From Labilithrix sp. (GTDB lineage Bacteria; Myxococcota_A; Polyangia; Polyangiales; Polyangiaceae), in contig JAHBWA010000005.1 in NCBI GenBank assembly GCA_019637195.1, positions 1 through 64,000 on the forward strand: a stretch of DNA of 64,000 bases, written 5' to 3'. Both the position numbers and the translations under genes were made by a program. The notes below the pieces were generated by a model. The model was not told the origin of the DNA. It saw only the letters and a program-made list of their open reading frames with translations, and did no database searches. Shown piece after piece: positions 33,773 through 43,600 of the stretch; position 1 is the first letter of the stretch, and every line of letters starts with the position of its first letter.

Positions 33773-35160
33773 TGGTAGTAGAGGCTGACGCGCCCGACCG
33801 TCACCGGCGCGCCGCCGAACTGCCCACTCGGCACGAACGAGACGCGGAGCTTGGATGGATCCCAGCCACTCTCGTTGGCGAGGCGACGGACGAGCCGCGT
33901 CACGTCGAGGACGTGATTGAGGCCCGACCCGGCGTGCTGCGCGGACGCACGGGACGCCTCCATGAGGCCAAACATCGAGAGGCGCCCGGCGAAGAGCTCG
34001 GGGTGCTTCGCAGGATCGTCGCTCTCGGGAACGTTCAGGTACACGTCGTACGAAGGGGCCCGGCTCGACGCCGTCATGTTCTCGATGTTCAAGAAGACTC
34101 GCCTCGGTGCGGCCGCGGCTGCGGGCGGCTGCACGGGCACCACCACCCGCGTCGCTCGCGCGTCGAGCACGGTCGACGCTGGAGTCGCGCCCACCAGCCG
34201 CGGAGCCACCTTGGGGACCGGAGCCTTCTTCATGGCTGCAGCGAGCGCCGGCAGCGGATCGCTCGTGTCGTCATAGGCATATCCCAGCGCTTCGATGCTG
34301 ACGACGTCCTTGGCCCGCATCTCCACGGGCATCCTGTCCACGTCGAAGAAGCCGAACGACACGCCCTCGAGCCAACGATCGTCGGCCGTGTTCTCGTTCG
34401 TCGCCCCGCGCTCGAGCCTGCGCCACACCTCCCACACGCGATCGATGTTCGCGTGATGGAGCCAGAAGATCGGGTCGAGCGCGGCGGTGTGAAAGCTGCC
34501 CATCCAGCCGCTCTCGCCGCCGACGGCGCCGTGCATGCTTCCGTGCGGGACGCGCTCCAAGACGCCATGCGCAGCGAAGGCGCCCGCGTGGCTGAAGGCC
34601 GTGATCGCCCCCGCGAACGAGCTGCCGCCGGAGGCGGGGTCGTGCTCGAAGACGGTCTCATCGAGGCAGTCCCCGAGGTCGACGTCGCGCGCGTCCGCGA
34701 ACGGTTCGCCCGCGTTGCAAGCAGGATCGCGATCGGGCAAGTACAGCGGGTTGTCGGCGCTCGCGGGCACCCGGAAGGCCGCCGGCAAGAGCCTCGAAGG
34801 CGCGCCCGCGCTGTAGTTCCAGTACGGCAGCGCCCAGTCGTCGGGGCCGCCGAGCTTCTTGACCTCCGCCGCGACGATCCGCTCGAACTGGTGGAGGTAC
34901 ATCCGATGCCACGGGAGGAAGTACCAGGACGCATGCTGGCACTGTGTCCAGTACCTCGCCTGCTCGTCCTCGGACGGAAGCTCCTCGCCGTCCTCTGCCA
35001 GTGGATCCCATGCTCGAACGTACTCATGGATGGCTGCCTGGAACCGCCAGCTCGTTGGATCGACGATCGGCCGCCTTCGCATCTCTGCGACGGCGCGGCC
35101 GTACCAGTAGAGCGTCTCGTCTCCGCTCGCCAGCCCCCAGACACTCTTCCGCACGCGCAT
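33769..35160 (-). CDS. Tyrosinase/polyphenol oxidase with C-terminal shielding-type domain
   Basis: This 463-residue type-3 copper enzyme has CuA ligands H45 (AAIHEYV), H76 and H85 (CQHASWYFLPWHRMYL), where C74 two residues before H76 can form the Cys-His thioether seen in some eukaryotic tyrosinases. CuB ligands are H206 and H210 (PHGSMHGAVGG) and one of H235/H236 (DPIFWLHHANIDRVW). After a Pro/Ala linker (about 310-335) comes a beta-sandwich domain (SYDVYLNVPESDD ... AGRLSMFGLM ... LRVSFVP ... VTVGRVSLYYQ) like the C-terminal domain of plant polyphenol oxidases, which shields the site until cleaved. There is no signal peptide. It oxidises phenols to quinones. Confidence 0.93.
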   Translation of the reverse strand: MRVRKSVWGLASGDETLYWYGRAVAEMRRRPIVDPTSWRFQAAIHEYVRAWDPLAEDGEELPSEDEQARYWTQCQHASWYFLPWHRMYLHQFERIVAAEVKKLGGPDDWALPYWNYSAGAPSRLLPAAFRVPASADNPLYLPDRDPACNAGEPFADARDVDLGDCLDETVFEHDPASGGSSFAGAITAFSHAGAFAAHGVLERVPHGSMHGAVGGESGWMGSFHTAALDPIFWLHHANIDRVWEVWRRLERGATNENTADDRWLEGVSFGFFDVDRMPVEMRAKDVVSIEALGYAYDDTSDPLPALAAAMKKAPVPKVAPRLVGATPASTVLDARATRVVVPVQPPAAAAAPRRVFLNIENMTASSRAPSYDVYLNVPESDDPAKHPELFAGRLSMFGLMEASRASAQHAGSGLNHVLDVTRLVRRLANESGWDPSKLRVSFVPSGQFGGAPVTVGRVSLYYQ

Positions 35161-35315
35161 GTTCGACCTCCCCTCGAAGTTGTCACCCGAGTAGACGCCG
35201 CGAGCGCGCGCGCGAACATCACCCCAAAGGGTTAGCCTTCAATCGCCGCGGATAGTGCGCTTCGTCGCTCGCACATTCCGTCGTCTCCGCCGAGGAGATC
35301 GAGACCAGCTACGCC

Positions 35316-36129
35316 GTGTCTGAAGACGTCGACTATCCGTTCGCCGACTTCGCGAACGAACAGGAGCAGCCGCTCTACCGTGGGGGCCTGCACGTCGCCG
35401 GCGACTTCTGCTCCGAGGAAGACGAAGACTGGAACCCCTACAACGTCATCGTCGACGGGGACCTCGTCGTCGACGGGACGGTCGACTGGCACGACTACGG
35501 CTCCGGCTGCTTCGTGCTCGTGACCGACGACCTGCGGCGCAAGAATCTGCTGTCGCAGGGGTGCCCGACCATCGTGGTCCGCGGCGATCTCGTGGTCGAA
35601 AAGACATCCAGGGCCACCACGGCGACTACCTCAAGGTGAGCGGGAAGACGATGACGAAGATCATCGTCAACACGCTCTACTTCAGCGGGACGGAGACTGC
35701 GGGATCGAGCAGCGCGTGGTCTCCCAGGCCCTCCGCGCGGGCCGGCGGGTGCTCCAGCCCGGCGTCCGCCCGAGCCACCTCGCGGCCCTCGACGCCGTCG
35801 AGGCCTTGATCGCGAAGGGCGAGGTCGTCGCGGAGCTCGATCTGACCGAGAAGAAGCTCCGCGGGTTCCCTGCGCGCGTCCTCGAGCTCCGCGGCCTGAG
35901 GCGCCTCGTCCTCCGCGGGAACGATCTCGGCGCGCTCTTGCCCCGGAGATCGCTCGGCTCACGGACCTGGAAGAGCTGCTGCTCGCACTACGACGAGCTC
36001 TACGCGCTGTACGGGAACGTCGACGCGATGGGGCACCTTCGCGGCGCTGCTGGAATCGCCGGAGGTCGGATTCTCGGTGAGACCCGATCGACGACACGAA
36101 GGTGCGCATTCTCCTCGGGCGGCTCGTGA
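35316..36129 (+). pseudogene. Broken gene for a polymer-forming-like/leucine-rich-repeat protein
   Basis: Coding pieces in different frames join into one protein. First, 35316-35600 gives YNVIVDGDLVVDGTVDW ... CPTIVVRGDLVVE, repeated beta strands like bactofilin-type or polymer-forming proteins. The same protein continues in another frame with IQGHHGDYLKVSGKT ... IVNTLYFSGTE (about 35600-35700). A further frame has the repeats ELDLTEKKLRGFPARVLELRGL (about 35830-35920), then APEIARLTDLEELLL in yet another frame (about 35940-35990). The first break falls at a run of four A. At least three frame changes and a ragged end make this a pseudogene. The ATG region at 35316 has no clear ribosome binding site, so the true start may be further upstream. 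Confidence 0.7.
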
Positions 36130-36187
36130 GCACGACGCATACCGCTGAGCCGCGCCCGCGCTCGCGTGCTCGCCGTCGACCGCGAGA

Positions 36188-36286
36188 AAAGTGTTTACGT
36201 TTACAAGAGCCTGGGTGCGCCGCTCACGCGCGCGTGGCAGAGCGATCTGCGCGCGCCTCGCTCGCGCGCGTAGACGTAAACACTTT
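36188..36286. repeat. AT-rich inverted repeat upstream of a propeller lipoprotein gene
   Basis: AAAGTGTTTACGT (36188-36200) is repeated as its exact reverse complement ACGTAAACACTTT at 36274-36286, and the match extends to 15 of 16 bases. The 73 bases between are extremely GC-rich. The arms are AT-rich against the local background, lie 46 bases upstream of the ATG at 36332 and just downstream of a degenerate gene. They could be paired operators or the ends of a very short non-autonomous element. No transposase is present. Confidence 0.7.
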
Positions 36287-36331
36287 GTCATCCGTTCGGC
36301 CTCTGCCGGACGCGCTGGCCGGGATCAGGCT

Positions 36332-37468
36332 ATGCCCATGCGACTCGCACTCCGCCTCTTCACCTTCGCCGCGCTCGCCTCCCTCTCGACGATCGCCGCC
36401 GCATGCAACAAGGCAGTCGACGGCGAGACCAGCGCTCCAGGCCCCGTCGACGGCCAGGGCGACGGGGGCGCCGGCGGCGACGGTGACGGTGAGCCCGGAG
36501 GCGACACCGATGCCTCGAGCGTCGCGCCGCTCGGGCCGGTCGAGGTCGTGTTCGTCCGGAGCCTCGGCGACGAACGCGACGCGCACGACGTCCTCGTCGT
36601 CCTGGACCTCGGCAGCGGGGACGAGCGCGTCATCGCGGACACGGCCCAGGACGGGCGGGGCTGGGGCATCGACGGCTTCTCGATCTCGCCCGATCGCAGG
36701 CGCATCGTCCTCGCCTCGCTCTACGGCCCGACCGCCGAAGACACGGCGACGGGCCACGCCACGCAGCGCATCTGGACGCTCGACGTCGAGGGCAAGAGCT
36801 TGAAGCGCATCACCCCGGTGTTCACGAGTCACGCCGGGGACATGAGCTGGTGGATCGACGTACGAGACCCCGTCTTCACGTCGGACGGCAAGAACGTCAT
36901 CTACGACTACGGCGAGACGGAGATCGGGGGCAAAGGGTTCGTCCGGCCGTGGATCGTGCCGGCCGACGGCAGCGGGCTGCCGCGCCTCTTCTTGCAGGAC
37001 GAGGTCCCGTGCTCGGTCGTGAGCGACGCCTCGGCGAACCCCGTCACGGGGGAGGTCGTGCTGGAGTACGCCGTCTGCAACGGCCAGATGCCCGAGGGGC
37101 TCCACGCGCACGCGCCGACCGGCGCGAGGACCGGCGTCCTCGTCGACGCGGTGCGGATCTGGGGTCCGTCGCGCTGGGCGCCCGACGGGCGAGCGTTCGT
37201 CTTCCCCGGGAGCGCGAACCACGACGATCCGCTGTCGCTCTACATGATGACGCCCGCGGACGGACAGCTCTACACGCTCGTGACAGGCACCGAGCAGAAG
37301 AGCATCCTTTCGGCGGCCGTCTCGCCGGACGCCAGCCGCATCGTGTACTGCGCCGGGCCTCGGGCGTCCGGGAGCGCCAGGGACCTGCGCGTGCTCGACC
37401 TCACGAAGGACCCCGTCACCGACGCGCCGCTGACGGCCGACGGCAGGAGCTGCGCTCCGGCGTTTTAG
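36332..37468 (+). CDS. Lipoprotein with TolB/PD40-like beta-propeller repeats
   Basis: From the ATG at 36332 the protein has 378 residues; an ATG at 36338 is also possible. Lipobox IAAAC near residue 24 is followed by a Gly/Asp-rich linker. From about 70 the sequence has propeller repeats of the TolB/PD40 kind: GIDGFSISPDRRRIVLAS, VRDPVFTSDGKNVIYDYG, GPSRWAPDGRAFVFPGS and SAAVSPDASRIVYCAG, at least four blades, with a final Cys pair. It is probably a periplasmic or outer-membrane-attached binding protein. The AT-rich inverted repeat lies directly upstream. Confidence 0.85.
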   Translation: MPMRLALRLFTFAALASLSTIAAACNKAVDGETSAPGPVDGQGDGGAGGDGDGEPGGDTDASSVAPLGPVEVVFVRSLGDERDAHDVLVVLDLGSGDERVIADTAQDGRGWGIDGFSISPDRRRIVLASLYGPTAEDTATGHATQRIWTLDVEGKSLKRITPVFTSHAGDMSWWIDVRDPVFTSDGKNVIYDYGETEIGGKGFVRPWIVPADGSGLPRLFLQDEVPCSVVSDASANPVTGEVVLEYAVCNGQMPEGLHAHAPTGARTGVLVDAVRIWGPSRWAPDGRAFVFPGSANHDDPLSLYMMTPADGQLYTLVTGTEQKSILSAAVSPDASRIVYCAGPRASGSARDLRVLDLTKDPVTDAPLTADGRSCAPAF

Positions 37469-37560
37469 GCACGCACGCGCCCGATCGGCGAAGCGCGGGG
37501 GTCGGCGCCGAGCCATCGCGAGCGCGAGCTCACGACCGGCGGATCGGGTAGAACGGACCC

Positions 37561-38030
37561 ATGGAAGTTCGCGAGCTGTCCGCGCAGCGCGACGCCGACG
37601 TGATCGCGCGGTACCTCGGGTTGCTGTACGCGGAGCTCTTCGGTCCGAGCGCGGTGCTCTCGGAGGCGCACCTTCGCGCCGCGCTCGGGCAATGGGAGCG
37701 CGACGGGCGCACCCCCACTGGGCATTTCAGCTCGTGGACACGTCCGGGCGAACGGCGGCGTTCTTCGCGCTTGCCGAGTCGTTCGCCTTCTTCGCCCACG
37801 GCAGCTACGGCATCCTCAACGAGCTGTGGGTGAACCCGGAGGTGCGCTCGCGGGGCGTCGGCAAGGACGTCATCGACTTCTGCGTTCGCTTCGCGACGGC
37901 GCAGCGCTGGACACGCATCGACGTCTCGGCGCCGCCCAACGCGGAGTGGGATCGAACCTTCGCGTTCTACCAGAAGCGTGGCTTCACGTTCACCGGGCGC
38001 AAGCTGAAGATCCCGATCCCGGAGGCCTGA
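37561..38030 (+). pseudogene. Frameshifted GNAT-family acetyltransferase
   Basis: The ATG at 37561 starts EVRELSAQRDADVIARYLGLLYAE, an ordinary GNAT N-terminus. The frame is lost at a run of five C (37712-37716), and the protein continues one frame over as HWAFQLVDTSGRTAAFFALAE, NELWVNPEVRSRGVGKDVIDF (acetyl-CoA loop RxxGxG) and FYQKRGFTFTGRK. A one-base change in the C run restores a 156-residue protein of normal GNAT length. Either it is a fresh pseudogene or a homopolymer sequencing error. It follows the propeller lipoprotein by about 90 bases. Confidence 0.8.
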
Positions 38031-38424
38031 GCGGCCGACACGGCAGCGAACAACCTGAAGCCGATCGACTACGCGGGGTACGGCGCGCTGGCAAACGTCT
38101 CGGTCTCCGACGGAGAGAACCAGGTCCCGCTTCCGATCACGCTGGCGATCGGCGAGGTGAGCTTCGGCGAGAACGCCACGATCCCGCCCGCGTACGCGGT
38201 GACCGAGAAGGTGCTGCAGCTCACCGCCGGCGACCAGATCATCCTCCGGCTCCCGAACGACACCCAGCCTGGTCCGGCCGTCGCCTACCCGCTCCCCGCG
38301 ATCGCTGACGCCAAGGTGCGCCTCGGTCGACCGCTACGCCGGCGACGACGTCGCCGCTCGGAACAGCGTCGCCGTGCTCGACGACACGCGGTCGGCGGTT
38401 CGCTCCTTCACGACCTCGCCGTGA
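38031..38424 (+). pseudogene. 5'-truncated, frameshifted fragment of an unknown secreted-type protein
   Basis: Directly after the GNAT stop the frame reads, without any start codon, NNLKPIDYAGYGALANVSVS, ITLAIGEVSFGENATIPPAY and QLTAGDQIILRLPND, a well-formed beta-rich protein. After about 38325 it continues in another frame as SVDRYAGDDVAARNSVAVLD to a TGA at 38424. The fragment lacks a 5' end and is frameshifted, so it is the tail of a lost gene. The family is not recognised. Confidence 0.6.
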
Positions 38425-38550
38425 CACCTCCGAGCGCTGCTCGGGGCCTCGGCAGGATCGCGAGACGCCGACCAGCGCGCGGACCGCGGCGCCGCGCGGC
38501 ACCGGAGGCGGGCTCGCATCCGACGCGTCCTGCGTCGCGCCGTGGAAGAC

Positions 38551-38880
38551 TCAGCTGAGCTCGCCCCAATCGCGCGCGATGCGCCACGCACCCGGCTTGA
38601 AATTCCACGTGATGATCGATGCCGGGTCGAAGGTCTCGTCGAGCGCCGTCATCGACACGATCTCGCTCTCGAGCAGCGGGATGTTGAGCGGCTTGCGCCG
38701 GCCCTCGAGGTCCCAGAGCTGGTAGTGGTCGACGGGCTCGATCGCCCCACGCAGCGGTCCGAAATCGAGCGGCGCGCAGACTCGGACCACCTCGCGACCG
38801 AGCTTCTTGCTGTGGAACCGGACCGACAGGCGGCGCTTGGCGGCGATCGCATCGAGGAAGACGGCGTGAGCGGCGTGCAT
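38551..38880 (-). CDS. Small conserved-looking protein of unknown function
   Basis: The protein has 109 residues and no signal peptide or membrane segment. The order FLDAIAAKRRLSVRFHSKK, APLDFGP, DHYQLWDLEG, IPLLESEIVSMTALDETFDP and WRIARDWG recalls the WYL-type small beta domain (ligand-sensing, SH3-like) found alone or in regulators. Codon use matches its neighbours. It is divergent from the LuxR-type regulator. Confidence 0.7.
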   Translation of the reverse strand: MHAAHAVFLDAIAAKRRLSVRFHSKKLGREVVRVCAPLDFGPLRGAIEPVDHYQLWDLEGRRKPLNIPLLESEIVSMTALDETFDPASIITWNFKPGAWRIARDWGELS

Positions 38881-39098
38881 GCACCTCCTCTACCATCAAC
38901 GGCGACGCCCGACCTCACGGCCAGCGTCTCCCTGCCTGGCGGAAGCCGAGCCGTGGCCAGCTGACAAGCGGCCGGCGACCGCCGCATCCGGCACTCTCGG
39001 AGAGAGCGACGGGTAGCCACGAGCGCGTCCGGGCCCGCGGGCTCCGGACGCTCGCCGGTGCCCGCTCCGGCGGCGACGGCACATGGTAGTCTGCGCTC

Positions 39099-39932
39099 GT
39101 GCTGCGGAACTCACGCCGCTCCCACGAGGTCGACGCCGCCCTGGCGGACTTCTACGCGCCGGGCCTCGCGGCAGACTCGTTCGTAGAACGCGCGTTTTCC
39201 CTCACCTCGCGCGTCGTTCCCAGCGCGCTGAACAGCCACGGAATCATCGACGCGGAGACCGGCGTGCTCAGCGCCAACTTCGATTGCGCGCTGCCTGGCC
39301 TCGCAGACGCCTTCGGGGCGTTCGGCCGGCACATGGCCAAGTACGCGCCGTTCCGGTTCGACCCTGCGGTCAACGGCGGCAAGCCTTTCAGCCCGCGCGA
39401 CTTCTACAGCGGCCCCGCGCTTCGAGACCTCGACATCTACCAAGAGGTCTACCGTCCGATGCGCCTCGTCGATCACTGTTTCGTGCACGTGCCCACGGGC
39501 GACGGCGCGACCGTGTTCGTCGGGCTCCTCCGCGACGGCCAGCCGTTCACTCCCAAGGAGAAGGAGCTGCTCACGCTCGTCCAACCACACCTGGCGCACG
39601 GACGCCGGATGGCGTTCGCGATCACCGCCGCCGGCGCGATCGTGTCGCCGGAGCTGTTCTCTGGCGCGGGCTTCACGCCCCGCGAGAGCGACGTGCTCTA
39701 CTGGCTCACGCAGGGCAAGTCGAACGACGAGATCGCGAAGCTCCTCCGACTGCGCGCAGACTCGGTGAGCCGCCACCTCCAGAACATCTACGACAAGCTC
39801 GGCGTCGAGCACCGGGTCGCGGCGACGATCCACGCGCTCGACCTCGCACGGAGGCTCCACGCGGAAGCGCGCGCCGGGCAAGGGGCGGTCACACTCACGG
39901 TCTCCACGCGGCGAGCGACGCGCAGACGGTGA
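39099..39932 (+). CDS. LuxR-family transcriptional regulator
   Basis: The protein has 277 residues from a GTG. Residues 1-200 form an unclassified sensor-like domain (SHGIIDAETGVLSANFD, YQEVYRPMRLVDHCFV). The C-terminal helix-turn-helix is clear: GFTPRESDVLYWLTQGKSNDEIAKLL, then SVSRHLQNIYDKLGVEHRVAAT, at about residues 190-245, the usual LuxR/GerE form. The last 30 residues are basic and low-complexity. Its target is unknown. A TAGTCT near 39087 could be part of a -10 sequence but lies very close to the start. Confidence 0.9.
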   Translation: MLRNSRRSHEVDAALADFYAPGLAADSFVERAFSLTSRVVPSALNSHGIIDAETGVLSANFDCALPGLADAFGAFGRHMAKYAPFRFDPAVNGGKPFSPRDFYSGPALRDLDIYQEVYRPMRLVDHCFVHVPTGDGATVFVGLLRDGQPFTPKEKELLTLVQPHLAHGRRMAFAITAAGAIVSPELFSGAGFTPRESDVLYWLTQGKSNDEIAKLLRLRADSVSRHLQNIYDKLGVEHRVAATIHALDLARRLHAEARAGQGAVTLTVSTRRATRRR

Positions 39933-40081
39933 CCGTCGGCAGGGCGCGTCTCGCGGCTCTCTCCGGCAGGCAGCCATCGCGCCCTCCCGCCGCATCGACT
40001 GACAACAGGCGATCAGGTTAGGTGCGAGCGTCCGTGGCGCTGCGTTGCGACGTCCGAGCGGAGTCGATACGAAGGGTCACC

Positions 40082-40462
40082 ATGATCGACCACACCGGAA
40101 TCACCGCGGCGCATCCCGCCAAGTCCCGCACGTTCTACGAGAAGGCGCTCGCGCCGCTAGGCTATCGCGTGATGATGGACATCCCGAAGGAGCACACGGG
40201 CGGCCGCGTCGTCTTCGGGATGGGAGTGCCGCCGTCGCCCGACTTCTGGGTATCGGAGGGAGCTCCGACGGACAAGCTCCACATCGCCTTCCGCGCCGAG
40301 ACGCGCGCCCAGGTCGATGCGTTCCACAAGGAAGCGATCGCCGCCGGCGGGACGGACAACGGCCCACCTGGGCCGCGCCCACACTACCACGAGCGCTACT
40401 ACGGTGCGTTCGTGCGCGATCCGGACGGGCACAACATCGAAGCCGTCTGCCACGCCCCCTGA
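40082..40462 (+). CDS. VOC (glyoxalase/dioxygenase superfamily) protein
   Basis: This 126-residue single-domain protein of two beta-alpha-beta-beta-beta modules starts MIDHTGITAAHPAKSRTFYEKALAPLGY and ends FVRDPDGHNIEAVCH, the hallmark ends of the family, with metal ligand candidates H4, H67 or H-rich HYHERYYG, and E122. Substrate cannot be told. The ATG at 40082 gives the canonical N-terminus; the open frame extends 60 bases upstream without support. Confidence 0.9.
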   Translation: MIDHTGITAAHPAKSRTFYEKALAPLGYRVMMDIPKEHTGGRVVFGMGVPPSPDFWVSEGAPTDKLHIAFRAETRAQVDAFHKEAIAAGGTDNGPPGPRPHYHERYYGAFVRDPDGHNIEAVCHAP

Positions 40463-40526
40463 CGCTCGCCCCGAGCGCGACCGCGAAGCCTGCTGGGCCG
40501 AAGCATGCTGGAGAGTCCGCCGCGAC

Positions 40527-40620
40527 GACGTCGCTGCGTCGAGCGTCGCAGATCGCGGGGGCGGAGGCGTACGCCTTAAACTAGGCCTAGGTCCGTCGCG
40601 CTCCCCGTGAGCTAATGGCG
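40527..40620 (+). promoter_or_regulatory. Shared upstream element, copy A (EGF-repeat gene)
   Basis: This 94-base stretch matches the reverse complement of 47765-47858 at 84 positions without gaps; the core 40570-40620 differs at only one of 51 bases. It holds the palindrome CTAGGCCTAG (40581-40590), 67 bases upstream of the EGF-gene ATG, and GAGCTAAT (40609-40616). Similarity fades but continues through the leader: the ribosome binding site GGGGAG (40643-40648) and ATG (40658) here correspond to GGGGCC and ACG in copy B. It is probably a common promoter/operator. Confidence 0.75.
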
Positions 40621-40657
40621 CTGAATTGTCGGCGCACGACACGGGGAGACACTCCGA

Positions 40658-43600
40658 ATGAACGGCTCCAATCCGGTACGCCCTGCGACGAGCCCCTCCG
40701 CTCCGCAGGGCGGCCGAGCGCGGTGGGGGTGCTTCGCGCTGCTCGTCGGCGCGCTCTTCGTCCTCGGATGTACACAGTCGACGAGCGGTGACGAGGGCTC
40801 GGCGGACTCCGGCGCGGCCGAGGACGCCTCCGGCGCTCGCCCCGACGCGAGCGTGGGCCCCACGGACGGCGGCGGCGCCACCGAGTGCGCGATCGGCAAC
40901 GGCGGCTGCGATCCGCTCGCGACCTGCACGAAGACAGCCACCGGCCGGACCTGCACGTGCCCGACCGGCTACACGACGGCCGACGACGGCGTCACGTGCG
41001 ACGAGATCGACGAGTGCCTCGTGAACAACGGCGGATGCTCCGCGGCAGCGACGTGCGAAAACACGCCGGGTTCGCGCACGTGCGTCTGCGGTCGCGGATA
41101 CACGACGACCGACCATGGCATCACGTGCACCGACGTCGACGAGTGCCTGGTCGCCAACGGCGGATGCTCGGTGAACGCGACGTGCAAAAACACGCCAGGA
41201 TCGCGCACCTGCACCTGCCTGAACGGCTACGCGTCGACCGACGACGGCGTCACGTGCACCGACGTCGACGAGTGTCTCGTCGCCAACGGCGGATGCGCGG
41301 CCAACGCGACGTGCGATAACACGCTGGGGGCTCGCACCTGCACCTGTCCGAACGGCTATGCCACGGCCGACCAGGGGATCACCTGCGACGACATCGACGA
41401 GTGCCTCGCCGACAACGGCGGGTGCGCGCCGAACGCAAACTGCACCAACACGCCGGGAGCGCGCACGTGCGCCTGCCCGAACGGATTCACGACCAACGAC
41501 GAGGGCGTCACCTGCACGGACGTGGACGAGTGTCTCGTCGACAACGGCGGGTGCGCGCCGAACGCGACCTGCACCAACACGCCGGGGTCTCGTGCGTGCG
41601 CCTGCCCGAACGGGTATACGACGACCGACGAGGGCGTCACCTGCACGGACATCGACGAGTGCCTCGTCAACAACGGCGGATGCTCCGCGGCAGCGACGTG
41701 CGAAAACACGCCGGGGTCGCGCACGTGCGCGTGCGCTGCCGGCTACACGACGACCGACGCCGGCCTGACCTGCAACGACGTCAACGAGTGCCTCACCGAC
41801 AACGGCGGCTGCGACGCCCGCGCGACCTGCACCAACACCTTGGGCAGTCGCATCTGCACGTGTGCCGCCGGCTGGGCATCGACCGACGGCGGCGCGACGT
41901 GCGACGACGTCGACGAGTGCCTCACGGGCAACGGCGGCTGCGACGCCCACGCGACCTGCACGAACACCATCGGGAGCCGCGCGTGCGCGTGCGACTCCGG
42001 CTGGCGGGGGCCTGGCACGTCGTGTGTGGACGTCGACGAGTGCCTCACGGGTAACGGCGGCTGCCACGTCAACGCGACCTGCACGAACACGCCCGGGGCG
42101 CACGACTGCACGTGCAACGCCGGCTACGAGGGCAGCGGAATCGCGTGCACCGACGTCGACGACTGCTCGCCGAACCCCTGCAACAACGGCGGAACGTGCA
42201 CGGACCGCCTCCTCGGCTTCACGTGCGCGTGCAGGCCCGACTACTACGACGCGACCTGCTCGACCTACGACCCGCCACCGGGGCCGGTCATCGGCTTCAC
42301 CTACTCGGAGCACGGACGCGTGGGCCTCCACTGGAAGCCACCGGCGGATCCCGACTGGCGCAACGTGCGGATCGTCCGAAAGACCGCCTCGGCTCCCGCG
42401 AGTCCGACGGACGGAACGGTCGTCTACGAGGGCAGGGAGCGATTCGTGTTCGACGCGACGGCCATCGTCGCGACGGCGTACCACTATGCCGCGTACACCT
42501 ACGATGACCGCGGATCGGTCTCGACGCCGGCGCGCATCTCGTTCACGCCGAGCTGGATCCTCCGCCGATTCACGGCCAGCGCCGACGTCGCCCGCGATCC
42601 GCAGTTCCCCTACTTCACCGTGCACGCGTGGGGAGCCGGCGGCGGCGGCCGCGGCGCCAACGGCGGCGGCGGCGGCTACGCGACCAGCTACGGACAGATC
42701 CTTCCGGGTGAGACTTGGCGCGCGATGGTGGGCCGCGGCGGCGACTATCGGGGTACCGGCGGCTACAACGGGACCGAAGACATCGGGCGCGGCGGTCTGG
42801 ACCGCGATATCTACATCCCCAGTGGCGGTCAGATGTCGGGCTTCTTCCGAAAGCCCGGCTCCGGCGTGCCCACGGCCATCTCGGAATGGAGCGTCATCGC
42901 CGGAGGAGGCGGCGCGTCGGGCAGCCTCGACGCCGGGATGCCGGGCGGCGGCGGCGGCTCTCCGGGTTCTGGGGTCCGGCCAGGCCTGCCGGGCGCCAAT
43001 GGCTTGGGCGGCGCCAGCAGCGTCACGCAGACCGCGATTGCCCCCGGCCTCGCGTTCGCCGACGGCGGCCACGGCGCGACCACCGCCACCTGCTCCGCCA
43101 CTTGCGGCGGTCCGGGCGGAGGTGGTTACGGCGGCGGCGGCGCTGGCAGGACGGTCTCCGCTCGGGGGAACTCCTGGGCCGGCGGCGGCGGCGGCGGCAA
43201 CTACGCGAGGAACGCCAACGGGCTCACGAGCCGCACGACGAACGCCGGCGCCTACTATGCGGCGGAGGAGGACTCGCCGTTCTACCCGACCGACGGCTCG
43301 GACCCCGCGCGCGGCGGTCCCGCGAACACCGGGGGACGCAATGGCCACGTCGTCGTCGTCCTCACGCGCTGTCCGGGCAACATGGGCGGACCGACGTGCA
43401 GCGACGTGACCGCAGGCAGCGCTCCCGTGACGGAGCTTCGAGCGTCGACCGGCGCGATCGTCCTCGGCTGGAAGCTGCCTCCCGACGCCGTCGACGCGAT
43501 CCGGATCTTCCGTTCGACGACCGCCTATGCGACGACGCCCGACGACGAAACGGTCCTCGTCGACGTGCCGGGGACGGAGACGTCCTTCGCCGACCCGATC

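Noticed and set aside
40884-42260. Regular tandem repeats considered as a CRISPR array
   Set aside because: The period of about 123 bases is fully explained by in-frame EGF domains; there are no short direct repeats with unique spacers and no cas genes.
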